Below are positions 34,059-44,804 of a stretch of 64,000 nucleotides of DNA, piece by piece. Origin of the DNA: Monocercomonoides exilis (Eukaryota; Preaxostyla; Oxymonadida; Polymastigidae); assembly GCA_001643675.2 (NCBI GenBank), contig LSRY02000003.1:1-64000 (forward strand). The letters are read 5' to 3'. Each line of letters opens with the position of its first letter. Positions within the stretch are counted from its first letter, which is position 1. The position numbers and the translations under genes are program-made. The notes under the pieces were generated by a model. The model ran no database searches, was not told the DNA's origin, and saw nothing but the letters and a program-made list of their open reading frames with translations.

Positions 34059-35211
34059 ATGTTATTTTTCTCCAGTTCGCTTTATTTGTTGCAATTTTCC
34101 AGATTTTGTGATATTTGATATATCATTTGCCTTGCTTTCCTTTTTGAATTTCATATTGATCTTCTCGGTTTCAGGTGAATTTATTTTTTTTTCTTTTCGA
34201 ATTTTCATTATTAAGATCTACAACACCACTTTTTTTCGATTTTAATTGGTATTTTTTTTATTTTTTCTCGAGTTCCAATTCTTCATCGAAAGATTTGGAG
34301 CTTATATCACACGACTCAGATTCATCTGATAATTTTGAGAATGCGTCAGCATTATCATCCTTTTCCTATTCGTCATCAACAACAAAAATTTTTCTTTTCT
34401 CAATTTCGTTATCCTCCAAGCAAGTTGAAACATTCTGTTGATCCTTTTCAAATTTCGAAATCATTTGAATTAATGAACTTCTATATCGAGACCTCGTTTC
34501 AATAACAATTGTTTCCAATTTTTTTTCGCTGTTCATGGGACTATTTCTCTTCGGAAGCAAGTTTTGAATCATTTGGGAACTGCTCATTGGATGTGGAACA
34601 ATTTTTGTCAGAAATTTTAACATTCGGTAGATGTTAAAAATTCAAAACACCAAAAAATAATAGCATTCCTTAGTACAAATATAAAAAAAAAAATTGTATG
34701 TTTATTTTTTGATTTTAAAAAACAAGAAAAATCAAAAATAATTTCTGACATCAAAATTTTATCGAGAGCAATGATAAATACTATGTAAATAATACAAAAA
34801 AATAAAAAAAAAATAAAAAAAAAAAAGGCATTCTTTTTCACATCATTTTTCACAACTTTCTTTTGCTTTAAAGCTATTTAGACCCTCAATCTATCCCACC
34901 ACGTCTGATATATCACAAACACCACCTTCACAAGTAATGCTTTGTTTTTTAATTTTCTCCTCTCTCTGGCACATTCAAAATTCCTCTTTTTTTTGAATCT
35001 GAGTTTTTGTCTCAGGCCAAAAGCGAGCGAATAAGTTGGAATTGACTAAATGACATAAATAAAAATTTAGTCTGGAAAAATATTTTTCCAAAATATTTAT
35101 CGATTATTATGTTATTGTGATTCATTTAAAGATCTGATTTTTAAAAAATGAACATTATTTTTCCATTTGCACTTTCATGTTATGTCCCCACTATCCCTCC
35201 AGCCCCGCACA
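34059..35211. other. Stretch between the two dispersed repeats
   Basis: At 34623-34270 the minus strand carries a Ser/Glu/Asp-rich frame with one stop (DNADAFSKLSDESESCDISS). It looks like the acidic leader of a decayed gene, perhaps another recombinase relative, but no catalytic motif is present. The rest is AT-rich with no coding signal. Confidence 0.35.
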
Positions 35212-35400
35212 TCAATCGAAGAATAAAAGCGAGTGGCAGGGTGGAAGGTGTGTGGGTGTTTCTCATTATAGTTTAAAAGAAACAAAATCGCACCAACGAA
35301 CCCAGAGATTTTCTTTTTTTATTTCCTTTTATCTATAAATAACACCACTTTTTTAACTTTTTTACCAATAAACTCGAAACTTTGAATTTTTCTTTTTCGT
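35212..35400. repeat. Dispersed ~190-bp repeat, copy 2
   Basis: Second member of the pair described at 33872-34058, direct orientation, 1.3 kb apart. Confidence 0.7.
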
Positions 35401-35791
35401 TTTTTTTTCAAAAAAATTTAGTGTATGTGTGGCGGTGTTTATTACATCCCTACTATTAAATTTCATTATTTTTTCTTTATTCGCTCAAAAAAATAAATTG
35501 TAATATAAACAAAATCACATTCCAATCAATAAAAACTTTCTCTTAAGCTTGTAACATAAGTTCGTTCAAATGAAAATGAATTGCGATGTTGAAAAACACA
35601 AGTCTCAAAGATTCAAAAGTGAATAAATGTGTTCAAGAAATTTGAAAACCAAAAATGAAAGATTTTGTGCTATTTCACCCAAAAATATAATAGGGTGATT
35701 TATAAACCCGAATATTTTTTTGAAAACCCGAATAAAAAATAAACAAATTTATTTTTGTGTATTGTGTATTGATTTCGTTTTTTAAAAAATA

Positions 35792-37387
35792 CTAATAATA
35801 AATATAATCAACTAGCTCTCGTTTGACAATTTTTCGAGTATTTCTTTCTTTTTTTTCATCATCAGAAAAATCATCATTTAAAATTTTCAATGGGTTGAAT
35901 TTTCTTTTTTTCGGTTTTTCATCTTCAAACAAGGCCTTTTCAATTTCTTCATTATCTTTTTCTTCATTTTTTGACTCTTTTCTTTCATCCTTTTCTTTTT
36001 TCCATTCTATTAAGAATTCTTCATCGGTAATTAATTTTCCAAAATAATCAAACCTTTTTGTTTTTTTTTTCAGAGTGACAGAAGGTTCTTTTGGCAGCTT
36101 CGCTAACACTTCGTGCCACTGATGTGACAGTACTCCGCTCTTCGCAAAAGATGATTTGATTGTAGAAGGCAACAAAGAAGTTTGTAAGGCTTGTGGAAGC
36201 ACATCAGCTAGCGCTTCTCGTCGCAAAACAACAGAAGAAGAAGAAGGCGCTTCATAATTAGCATTTATTGTCTTTTTAAAAACAGCAAACACTCCACGAT
36301 CCAACGGCTGTGCGATGTGAGTGGTGTGGGGTACGAAGGTGACCACATCTATTGAAGAATCTGCGAACTTCTTCCACAAGTCAGGCTGCGCTCTCGAAGA
36401 ATGAGAATCAAGAAGGAGAAGGCAACGTTCATCATTCTTTTTCAAAGTTTCTCTTCTTTGTGTGATCCCTGGAAGCAACACTTCTTCAGCATATTTGAGG
36501 AATAGCGCTTCAGTCATCCAGCCTTCATTTTCACCCCAAACATCTAACTGCGAACTCAGAACAAGGCGCAGTTCATCTGGCAGTTTCCGACAAGGCCACA
36601 GAACGATGCTTTTTAGGGAGTAGCCATCAGCTGCAGCTGCAACGACGAGAGTTGCATTCGGCATGTTCATTGGAGTTTTGGAGAAACCGGCAGGCATGTC
36701 GGAAGGATGGAAAACAAGAGAAGAGAAAGAATCAGAGAGTCGGAGAGAAGATTCATCAATATTAAAGATGAGAGAGTTAGAATAATGATGTTGATCATGA
36801 AGGTTTTGAAGAAGAGTGAAAAATGGAAGAAGAGTTTGTTGATTTGATGCGGAGAGCCTTTGGATGTCGACATTTCGAGGATGAGAAGCTTTGAGATCGG
36901 GGTTCCTTTTTGTGTATTGATAAGGATATGCTTTGGAAATGTTCACTTCTTCATCTTCTTCATCAAAATCATCTTTTTTCCTATCATTTATAACAGTGTT
37001 CATCTGAACATATAAAAAATAAATAAAAACAACAAATTAAAAATTGTGACAAACTAATTTCCTCATTTGTGCAGCATTGTAACTTGTCCCACTTTCACAT
37101 TCGATTTTTAGCACACCAAATATAGTTTCCTTTTCTTCCTTATTGAATAATTCTGGTCTTCCATTCTGTCCTGCTTTTCTTCCTTTTTCCACAGCTACAA
37201 CTGCTCTATCAATTGACGAGCGAGTAAATTCCTTCATGTTCACAGCATCAGCAACCCGAGCTTCTCCATTAGAAATAATCGTTGCAACACGTTCTAATCT
37301 ACTTTCAATATGTCGATATTGGAAGGATCTCATTAAACTTCTAATTTTCTTTAATCCTTGTTGTCTTTTGTTTTCTACAACACTCAT
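35792..37387 (-). CDS. Pogo-like DDE transposase (DDE_1 family), intact, one intron
   Basis: Exon 1 is 37387-37055 and exon 2 is 37003-35792. A 51-bp phase-0 intron (GTTTGT...CAG, 37054-37004) contains an in-frame stop, and removal gives 514 residues, a normal length for the family. An upstream Met at 37414 would add nine residues. The N-terminal 110 residues look like a helix-turn-helix DNA-binding region (SIDRAVVAVEKGRKAGQNGR). The catalytic domain shows IFNIDES with the first Asp, LLLLDSHSSR with the second, and HTTHIAQPLDRGVFAVFK with the third acidic residue, so it is a DDD enzyme as in pogo/Tigger/jerky. The C-terminal tail is Lys/Glu/Asp-rich. The enzyme should cut at the element ends and insert at TA. 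Confidence 0.85.
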
Positions 37388-37506
37388 TTTAAAATATATT
37401 TTGGTTATGATCATTTTTAATTTTTAAAAAAAATTTTTTTTGAAATGAAAAAAAATCAAAAAAAAATTTTCAATCAAATTCTAACTTAGTCAGCCCCGTT
37501 GCTATT

Positions 37507-37585
37507 ACCTAATCTCCTCAGGGGAGGCACTAATCAGAGATGGAGGAGCTAACCCCCCCATCTCCCCCCCCATCAGAGATTAGGT
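37507..37585. other. GC-rich nested hairpin inside the pogo-like element
   Basis: The outer arms ACCTAATCTC (37507-37516) and GAGATTAGGT (37576-37585) are perfectly complementary. Inside, GAGATGG and CCATCTC form a second hairpin, and two runs of seven or more C sit in the loop. It lies between the transposase start and the right terminal repeat, in the 5' leader or promoter. G+C content is strikingly higher than in the flanks, so it may be a small nested insertion or a structured leader. Confidence 0.65.
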
Positions 37586-37731
37586 ATAGTAATTTGATCT
37601 TAATTTCTGACTTCTGACTTTTCCTTATATACTAAAAACAATTAATAAAATATGAAAAGTGGGTTGATTAAACTTATTAATAAAAAAAATGTTCGGGTTA
37701 AAAAAAATATTCGGGTTAATAAATCACCCTA

Positions 37732-38453
37732 ATGAAATTTTTTATGAAAGTGAAACATATTCATTTTATATTTGCTATTTATCGAAAAATCTGAGCGTCA
37801 CAATTCTTCATTCAGTATCTCAACATCAAAAAAATTATCACTAATATACATTTTGTTATATTTTCTTTCCAACTGATACTTTTCATCTTATTCAGCTTTC
37901 GGAAAAAAAAAGTTGTTTCGTTATTTTTCTAAATTTTCTTTATCTTTCCAGATAACCAATTCATGTTATGTTTTTCTTTGAATAAAGAAATAAATGAAAA
38001 GAAACAAATGTTGAATTATAACCACTGATTTTAGTAATAATTATTTTTTTTATTATGATTCATTTCAAAAAAACAAACCCAAAATATAGTGAAATTGTGT
38101 TTAATTGAGTTATCTGATTCAAAAATCATTCTTCATTTTATAACAATGTGTTTTTTTCTTTTCAATAAATATCTTCAACAAACATCCATTTTATCGAAAT
38201 AATTGAGCCCATAACCACTTTGAAAAAGTTTAAATTTTGATCAAGAAAAACCAAAATCATTTATGAACAATTAATTTTTTTTTATAACTATTATCTGTTC
38301 TGATTTTTTTTATAAAAAAAGTGGAAAATTGATGAATGAGCTTTCAACGATAAAGAAAATGAATTACAAAGATTGTTGACGTAAAAAGAAATTAAAAATA
38401 GAAGATGAAGAAGAAGAATAGAAAAAGAAGAAAATTTCGGAGAAATAGAAGAA
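37732..38453. other. AT-rich spacer, no gene seen
   Basis: No open frame of quality. It runs into the purine-rich tract at its right end. Confidence 0.5.
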
Positions 38454-39069
38454 GGTGAAGTTGAAGTTGAAGAAGAAGAAGAAGAGGAAGAGGAAGAGGA
38501 AGAGGAAGAGGAAAAGGAAAAGGAGGAAGAGAAGAAGAAGGAGAAGAAGAAGGAGAAGAAGGAGAAGAAGGAGAAGAAGGAGAAGAAGGAGAAGAAGGAG
38601 AAGAAGGAGAAGAAGGAGAAGAAGAAGAAGAAGAAGAAGAAGAAGAAGAAGAAGGAGAAGGAGAAGAAGAAGAAGAAGGAGAAGAAGAAGAAGAAGGAGA
38701 AGAAGAAGAAGAAGGAGAAGGAGAAGAAGAAGGAGAAGGAGAAGAAGAAGATCTTTCGTTGGATGAGGCAGAGAACGAGCTGGTGGAAGAATTAGAGAGA
38801 GAAATGAAAGGAGAAGTGAAGACAACATACAAAAGGAGGAAAATAGATGAGATGGAGAAAGAAGAAGAGGAAGAAGAGGAAGAGGAAGAAGAAGAAGAAG
38901 AAGAAGAAAGAAGAAAGAAGAAGAGGAGGAGGAGGATATGAAGGAGGAGGAGGAGGAGGAGGAAGAAGAAGAAGAAGAAGAAGAAGAAGAAAGAGAAGGA
39001 GCAGAAGAAGAAGAAGAAGAAAGAGAAGCAGCAGAAGAAGAAGAAGAAGAAGCAGAAGAAGAAGAAGAA

Positions 39070-39102
<33 letters not shown>

Positions 39103-39112
39103 AAAGAATGAA
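38454..39112. repeat. Purine-strand GAA/GGA/GAG microsatellite
   Basis: About 650 bp in which the plus strand is almost purely purine (GAA, GAG, AAG, GGA triplets), ending in ten GAT triplets and a TGA at 39110-39112. Opposite-strand frames give long Leu, Ser or Phe runs and are artefacts. One plus-strand stretch (38755-38880) reads as an ordinary protein segment (DEAENELVEELEREMKGE, KTTYKRRKIDEMEK) flanked by poly-Glu. The tract may therefore be the expanded acidic region of a decayed gene on the plus strand. Such asymmetric purine tracts can form triplex DNA. Confidence 0.75.
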
Positions 39113-39259
39113 TTGGCATAGCCCGTACAGAAGAAAAATACTCTTTTAGGTTTATTGTCAATTTCCTCCTCTCTTCTTCTTCTTCTTCTGTTTCCTTTCT
39201 TTTTCTGGCTGAACAAATACAATTTCCGAAAAGTCAGAAATAGAAAAAGCACTTATGAT

Positions 39260-40545
39260 TCAAACGAATACAAAATAATCTGAAATATCCAACGATGCTC
39301 CACGATAATATTTTCTGTGAAGAAAATCAAGTACTTCATGAAGGCTTGTAATGGTATCTTCATATCCTTCTTCTTCCATCTTTTCAAACGCTTTCCTTTT
39401 CAATGCTTTTCGTTCCTCTTCTTCCATTTTGCCTTCAATCAGCCCATTCAATCGATCTGAAATATTCAAAAAGAAAAGAAAAGAACAATTCATCAAATTG
39501 AGATTATATGCTGGAAGCTGAATCTCCACCAAAACAGCATCAATAGCCTTTCCTTTCAACAAATCATCAATTTCCACGTTTCTATTCCCTACTGCTTCTC
39601 TGAATGAATAAATGCAACAAGCGTGAATTTCTGCTTATTAGCTCAGCAAATTCTTCATTCCTCAATCGGTAGAAGCGAAAGAAAAACTCCGATTTTCGTA
39701 ACCATCTCATTATTGTAAGCACAACTTTAACTTCATCTTGGCTCATTTCCTCTCTTTCTTTTCCCTTCCAATTCACACACTTTGTCAACTCTTCCAATTC
39801 TCTTGCCGCGTCTCTTCCAAAATGCAGTTCAATTAACAACCTCTCCCTCCAAGCTTTTATCATTGAGCAATCGGTTAATCATAAATTGCCAAGCAGATTG
39901 ATAGGCAAGGCGAGTGAGATTATGATGTTCCTGATGATGTAGGATAATCACTTTTATCTCATTCAAATTCAGTTCTTGCCCCATATCCTTTAAAAGAAAG
40001 TGAGAGATTCAAAAACGTCAAAAATGAAAAAGAAGTGCTCATACATAATATAGAACATTGCTCAAAGCTAGCAATGTCATTTCCACTTCTTTTTGTGTTT
40101 CCTCGTTTCTCTCTTTCTTCAATGCAACTTTCAGAAGACAGGGAACACAAATTGAAAACAGTTTCGAATCGAACTGATAATTTAGCAAAAGATAGCATTC
40201 ACACAGATCAATCAAAAGCTTTTTGATCTTTTCATCTTTTTACTGATCTTCATCAATAATCATCTCTTCAAAGCTTTTCTGCAACGAATATTCTCCAACT
40301 CCACAAATATGCATATCTTTCAATGCTTTGAAGTATCCAATGCTCTTTAAAAGCAAGATTGATTTTCCCATTGAAAGTTTCTTTCCTTCAATCATTTTAC
40401 GAATTTTGTTGAACAATTATGGAGTGAAAATGGATTCGAATTCATCTTTGTTCATTCCATCAATCAGTTCATTAATTTCTTCGATTTTCCGTTTTTGTTC
40501 AGAATCAGAGCAATGTTCCATCTCGGAAAACAATTCTTTGATGAA
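39260..40545 (-). pseudogene. Decayed copy of a multicopy helical-repeat host gene
   Basis: Minus-strand translation gives a coherent all-helical protein: MEHCSDSEQKRKIEEINELI, KKLSMGKSILLLKSIGYFKA, SICVPCLLKVALKKE, HHNLTRLAYQSAWQFMINRL, ELEELTKCVNWK and finally EKMEEEGYEDTITSLHEVL ... ISDYFV with a stop at 39260. TAA codons interrupt it after FESIFTP and IIDEDQ, and there are several frame changes. The blocks match my memory of a very large family of predicted Monocercomonoides proteins with no assigned function; this needs a database check. The pattern resembles ARM/HEAT-type repeats. It is non-functional here. Confidence 0.6.
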
Positions 40546-41089
40546 AAAGAATAAAGAAAAAAATAACGATCATCAAGAATTCAAAAGCAATAACGATTCC
40601 ATGCCTATGAAATTTTTTGTGTTGTTCGTCTGAGTTTTTGAAAATTCATTGCAGTGAGAAATTCATGTTGTTTTTATCATTCAAATTGAATGTTTATATC
40701 ATTGATTGGAGAAATTGGTGCAAGTTTACACTTAAAGCAACCATGAAAATATCTGCGTTTATACTATTTTTTCTTTTGTTGACATACCGGCAAAGGATTA
40801 TGAAGAGAAACAATTCTTTATCCTTTTGTCTTTATTTGTAATGGTTTTAATGATCGAATAATAATCTTTGAACGGGATTATCCTTTGGAATTACGAGAGA
40901 TCAGCGAACGAATATTTTCTGCAGGATAGGTGTTATTATTTCGCATGCTAACGTCAATCACTGGAAAAACATTGCGAGCGATGAAATTCATCCTGTTTAT
41001 TTTTAGTAATCGGAAGACAAACGAAATGCGAAAATTTAAATTTTGAATGAAAATATCATCATGTGTGTATTTTGTATTTATCTATATAT
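40546..41089. other. Spacer, no gene seen
   Basis: AT-rich sequence 5' of the decayed helical-repeat gene. No supportable coding segment. Confidence 0.4.
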
Positions 41090-41960
41090 TGTGAAGATGT
41101 TTCTATCCGTATTTTCTCCAAAGTGCAGGAATATGAGTTATTGTTGAAATGGCCAATCTCCGCTTTGTAGAGCAATGCGATGAGAATGGAGCAGATTATT
41201 ATGTAGCCATTGGGATATAAAGGAATATATGCAAGTACTGTGCTTTTTATAATTTTTGTTGGAACAAGAGGTGAAAACAAATTCAACTGATGTTTTATTG
41301 AATGAAGGCAAAAGAAAATGGAGTTCTGCGGAAAAGGAAGAACAGACAAGTTGTAATGGTATTTTGGTAAATGATGAGGAAAACAAATTTTGGTGTTTTG
41401 GGGGGAAGAAAGCGGATGACAATGCGAAAGCGAGATATTTTTCGAAAAAAAGCCAAGGGAACAATGAATAGCAATGGAACTAGAGAATAGCATTTTTTGA
41501 TGAACATTTAGGTTTTTTATTGAAAGGCTCACCTGAGCTTTGCAGAGTTTTAATCAGTTGAGCATCGTTGAACATTCTCATGAAATTGAGACGGGTGAAA
41601 TGAAAATGAGAAGCATCTGTTACAGCCCATGTTTTTGAAGAATATCAAAACTTGAGAGGATTGTGTCAATCGTCTTCCATCTGGCGCATATGGGATTTGA
41701 TAAATAAGCAGACAGAAGTCTTGGAACTTTAATTTCACAGCTCGCTTTTGATGATTTGGAATGGAAATATTCTTTTGAACTTTCATCGTCATCTTCTTCC
41801 TCTTCCTCCTCTTCCTCTTCCAACCACAATATTATCATATCATGCAACAACTTCATTATCAACAACAAAATCATATGATAGAGGTTTTCTTCATTTTGTA
41901 TCCATATCAGAGAATATAAAAGAAATGAAGAAAATGCAAGCAATGCCGAGAAGAAGGAAA
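41090..41960 (+). pseudogene. Decayed coding remnants, plus strand
   Basis: Plus-strand fragments of good codon quality occur in changing frames: EDVSIRIFSKVQEYELLLKW at about 41094, NEGKRKWSSAEKEEQTSCNG and KFWCFGGKKADDNAKARYF at 41256-41471, and DEHLGFLLKGSPELCRVL at about 41500. Many stops separate them. I do not recognise the parent. Strong frames on the minus strand of the same interval look like shadows. Probably the ruin of one host gene. Confidence 0.35.
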
Positions 41961-42990
41961 AAATGAAAAGGAATAAAATGAAAAAATAAAAATTATTAAG
42001 TTTTGAGAGGAGAATCGGAGAGGAAATGGAATTGAGAAGATTGAAAAAGTTATTGGATGATTGGAAATAAATGCAAAAAACAAAAAAGAAAAGAAAAGAA
42101 AAGAAAAGAAATGAGAGAAAGAAAGATCTGAAAGATAATAAGAAGAAGAACAAAGAAGAAAGTCAACAGTGTTTGAACAAATTGTTGGACTTGAGAAGAG
42201 ATTGAAGGAAACAACAGAGAAAAGTCGAAAGAAAGATAAAGAAAACAACCAACAAAAAGATGATAATACTTCCATTTTTTTTTTTCATTTCTCTCAAATC
42301 ATCCTTGTCATCGCAATGTTACTAAGTTAAAATATGAAAATATTCGTTATTTTGAAAATATTTCTTCAGGTTAAAGATTATGTCCATATGTTTCTTTTTC
42401 TCAATGAAGTTGCACTCTTATTTCAATTTTGAAGCATGAAAAAGTAATTGATTAAAAATGAAAAGAATTAAGTTCGTTGAAAAAGAACAACTTGAGCTAT
42501 TGCTATTTTTTAGCAAAAATGAAATTTTAAAAAGGTCTGTGAAATTCTTGGATTTATTCAACATTGCCAAATCCATTTTGTGATTGTTCATGTGAATGTC
42601 AAATATTCCTTTTTGTTTTGCAGGGTTTTGAAGTGAGTTCTTTCTGCTCGTTTATGCTTTTATTTTCTTTCTTTCGCATTTTTCCTCATAAAAGTCATCT
42701 TCAACAAAGCTAATCATTTCTTAAAGATTCAACTTACTCATTATTTTTCTGCAAATAAAACTTCTTGCTCCTCATTAAATAAACTCATTCAATAGATCTT
42801 TGTAAAGTAATCTTTTCCATCTTAATAGATGCATGTTGAATTGCAATCAAAATGGACTGATACAACTTGAAAAACACAATAATACCCTCGATGAAAGCAC
42901 CATTTAATATCATCCAACCTTTGAATCATAATTATAAAGTCAAGTGAAATTTGCTGTTCCTGATAAAAAAATTCGACAGCATCCTCAAGC
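41961..42990. other. A-rich then AT-rich spacer
   Basis: From 42050 to 42260 the plus strand is rich in AAAGAAA-type repeats. After that nothing with coding character is apparent. Confidence 0.4.
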
Positions 42991-44240
42991 GTCACTCACT
43001 GAAAATCAAATTTGAAGAATTGGAGAAAATCAAAAATCTTATCAATTTCATAAGTGGAGAGAAAAGAAGATGCATGAGCAACAATTCAAAATGAAGTTGA
43101 TAGCGACTGCAAAGATTTTCTCCATTCCCAGCTGTTGGTTGGAATGTCGAGGTTGAGGAATTGAATACGATAAAAAAAGAATAATGTTTGATAGTTAATG
43201 AATAAGAACAAGCGCAAATGTTGTGCTGAACTAAGAAATTAATGACAATTTCTAATTCTTCCTGAGAAGTAATTTCTTTCAATCGAATGCAAACAACAGC
43301 TCAGATCAAGTCCAACATAGAAATCAACTTCGCTTTTTAGAAGAAATTCAGACTCCTCGACAAATATTAAAAAATGTCAACTAACACTTTTTTTAAAAAA
43401 AATTCAGCAACAATTCAACGAAATATCTCTTGCCATCTTTTGAAAAGCGTTGAAAACTCTTAAATGCATTTCGTCTCCTTGACTTCACTAACTCGCAATC
43501 TTGCCAGTTCTGAAATGCACCCCTATTATTTTCTTTGAAGCTTTTCGAGTGAAATGATTATTACTCTTTAAACGCTGTCGAATAACTGCAATTCGCATCT
43601 TTTCTTTCGCATCACTCTCTCCCTCTTTTTCTTTTTCTTCTCACTCTCCATCCTCAGTCTCTTCTCACTTATCCAGCACAAACAGCAGAATCTCTGCTTC
43701 AATTCTGAGAACAACTTCAAACATGACCTGCTCAAATCCATCAAAACTCTTCTCAATGACCTCTCCTTAACTTAGCACTTGGCAATTATTCACCTCATCG
43801 TTCATTTGTCTCACTTATCCATTTACCAATCGAACGCAATTACAGAGACATCATCCTATCTCTCTCCAAAGGAAGCTGCAACAGGCTTTATAGATTGTTC
43901 TTGAAGTGGAAAAGATAATTGAGCTTTTTCAGATGATGAGTTGAAAAAGATGAAGGAGAGCATGAAGTTGATAAAATAAATGAATTGATAGTTAATATTG
44001 CAGTTCTTTCTTTCAGTTTTTCTTGGTAATTGCAACGCGCTGCCATCCAGAATTGTGTTGCAGATTGGATTTCGTTTTGACGCTTTTTCTTCTCTCAACA
44101 ATTTCTTGAAGCACTGTCCTGCACATGCCTGACCACCACACATTTGAATATTCACAAAGAAGAAAGAAGTTTGCTCTTCTTTCAGATGCGCATATAGAAC
44201 GTGAGTTATAAGAGTTTTATCGGCGTTGCTCGATGCTGAA
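42991..44240 (+). pseudogene. Decayed coding remnants, plus strand, second group
   Basis: Pieces in plus-strand frames: FEELEKIKNLINFISGEKRR at about 43014; QQNLCFNSENNFKHDLLKSI, a TAG, then HLAIIHLIVHLSHLSIYQ and SSYLSPKEAATGFIDCS at 43680-43900; SDDELKKMKESMKLIK; and FRFDAFSSLNNFLKHCPAHA near 44080. Stops and shifts separate them. A minus-strand reading of 44240-43990 also looks acceptable (NADKTLITHVLYAHLKEEQ), so the strand is uncertain there. Unrecognised family, likely the same kind of multicopy host protein as at 39.3-40.5 kb. Confidence 0.35.
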
Positions 44241-44804
44241 AAGAAGGGGGCAATTAAAGGGAAACTGATGAAACATATTTTGAAGAAAAGAAAAATAACA
44301 AATAATTTTTGAAATTCAACATTTTTGCAATCAAAACCAAATGATAAAGAAAACTTTCTGATATTTCTTATTTTTTTCAGGTGCATTGAACATCAAAAAA
44401 AGGATTCTAAAATTGTACTTTTTAAATTTTTTCAAATTGTAATTTCTTCGTGTTTGACTATGAAATAATATGACATTCACAAGCACTCAGTAGCAAAAAG
44501 CACATATGAAAGCAAAAAGGAAAAATGCGCATTTCTTTAATCTAATGTTACATAAAACATGAAATGGGAAGTATGTTCAAGACTTGGAATAAATAATTGT
44601 AAAAACATATATTACTGGCATACATAAAATATCGCAATGAGAAGAAATTTAAATGTATCAAATTAAGAAAATATCAACAGTGAATATTTTTGATTTCGAA
44701 ACAAAAATATTCGATTCACATGATTTTCAAAGAAAAAAAAGGAAGAAATCTTTGAAAAAAAGATTTGCAATAAATATGAAATTAAATGAATATACATAAA
44801 AATT
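44241..44804. other. 3' flank of the ABC transporter gene
   Basis: AT-rich, no gene seen. It holds the 3' untranslated region of the minus-strand transporter. Confidence 0.5.

Larger units (their letters stand above)
35693..37729. mobile_element. Complete pogo-like DNA transposon
   Basis: A 2,037-bp element. The ends start GGGTGATTTAT and match for about 29 bp with one mismatch (35693-35721 and 37701-37729, inverted). TA flanks both sides (35691-35692 and 37730-37731). A second copy of the AACCCGAA motif sits just inside each end and is probably a transposase binding site. It holds one minus-strand transposase gene that is intact after splicing. Intact gene, matching ends and a clean target duplication make this the best candidate for a currently mobile element in the window. 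Confidence 0.9.

Noticed and set aside
38364-39252. Long minus-strand frames of poly-Leu, poly-Ser and poly-Phe, and a plus-strand poly-Arg frame
   Set aside because: They are shadows of the triplet microsatellite; the residues simply reflect GAA/GAG read in different frames.
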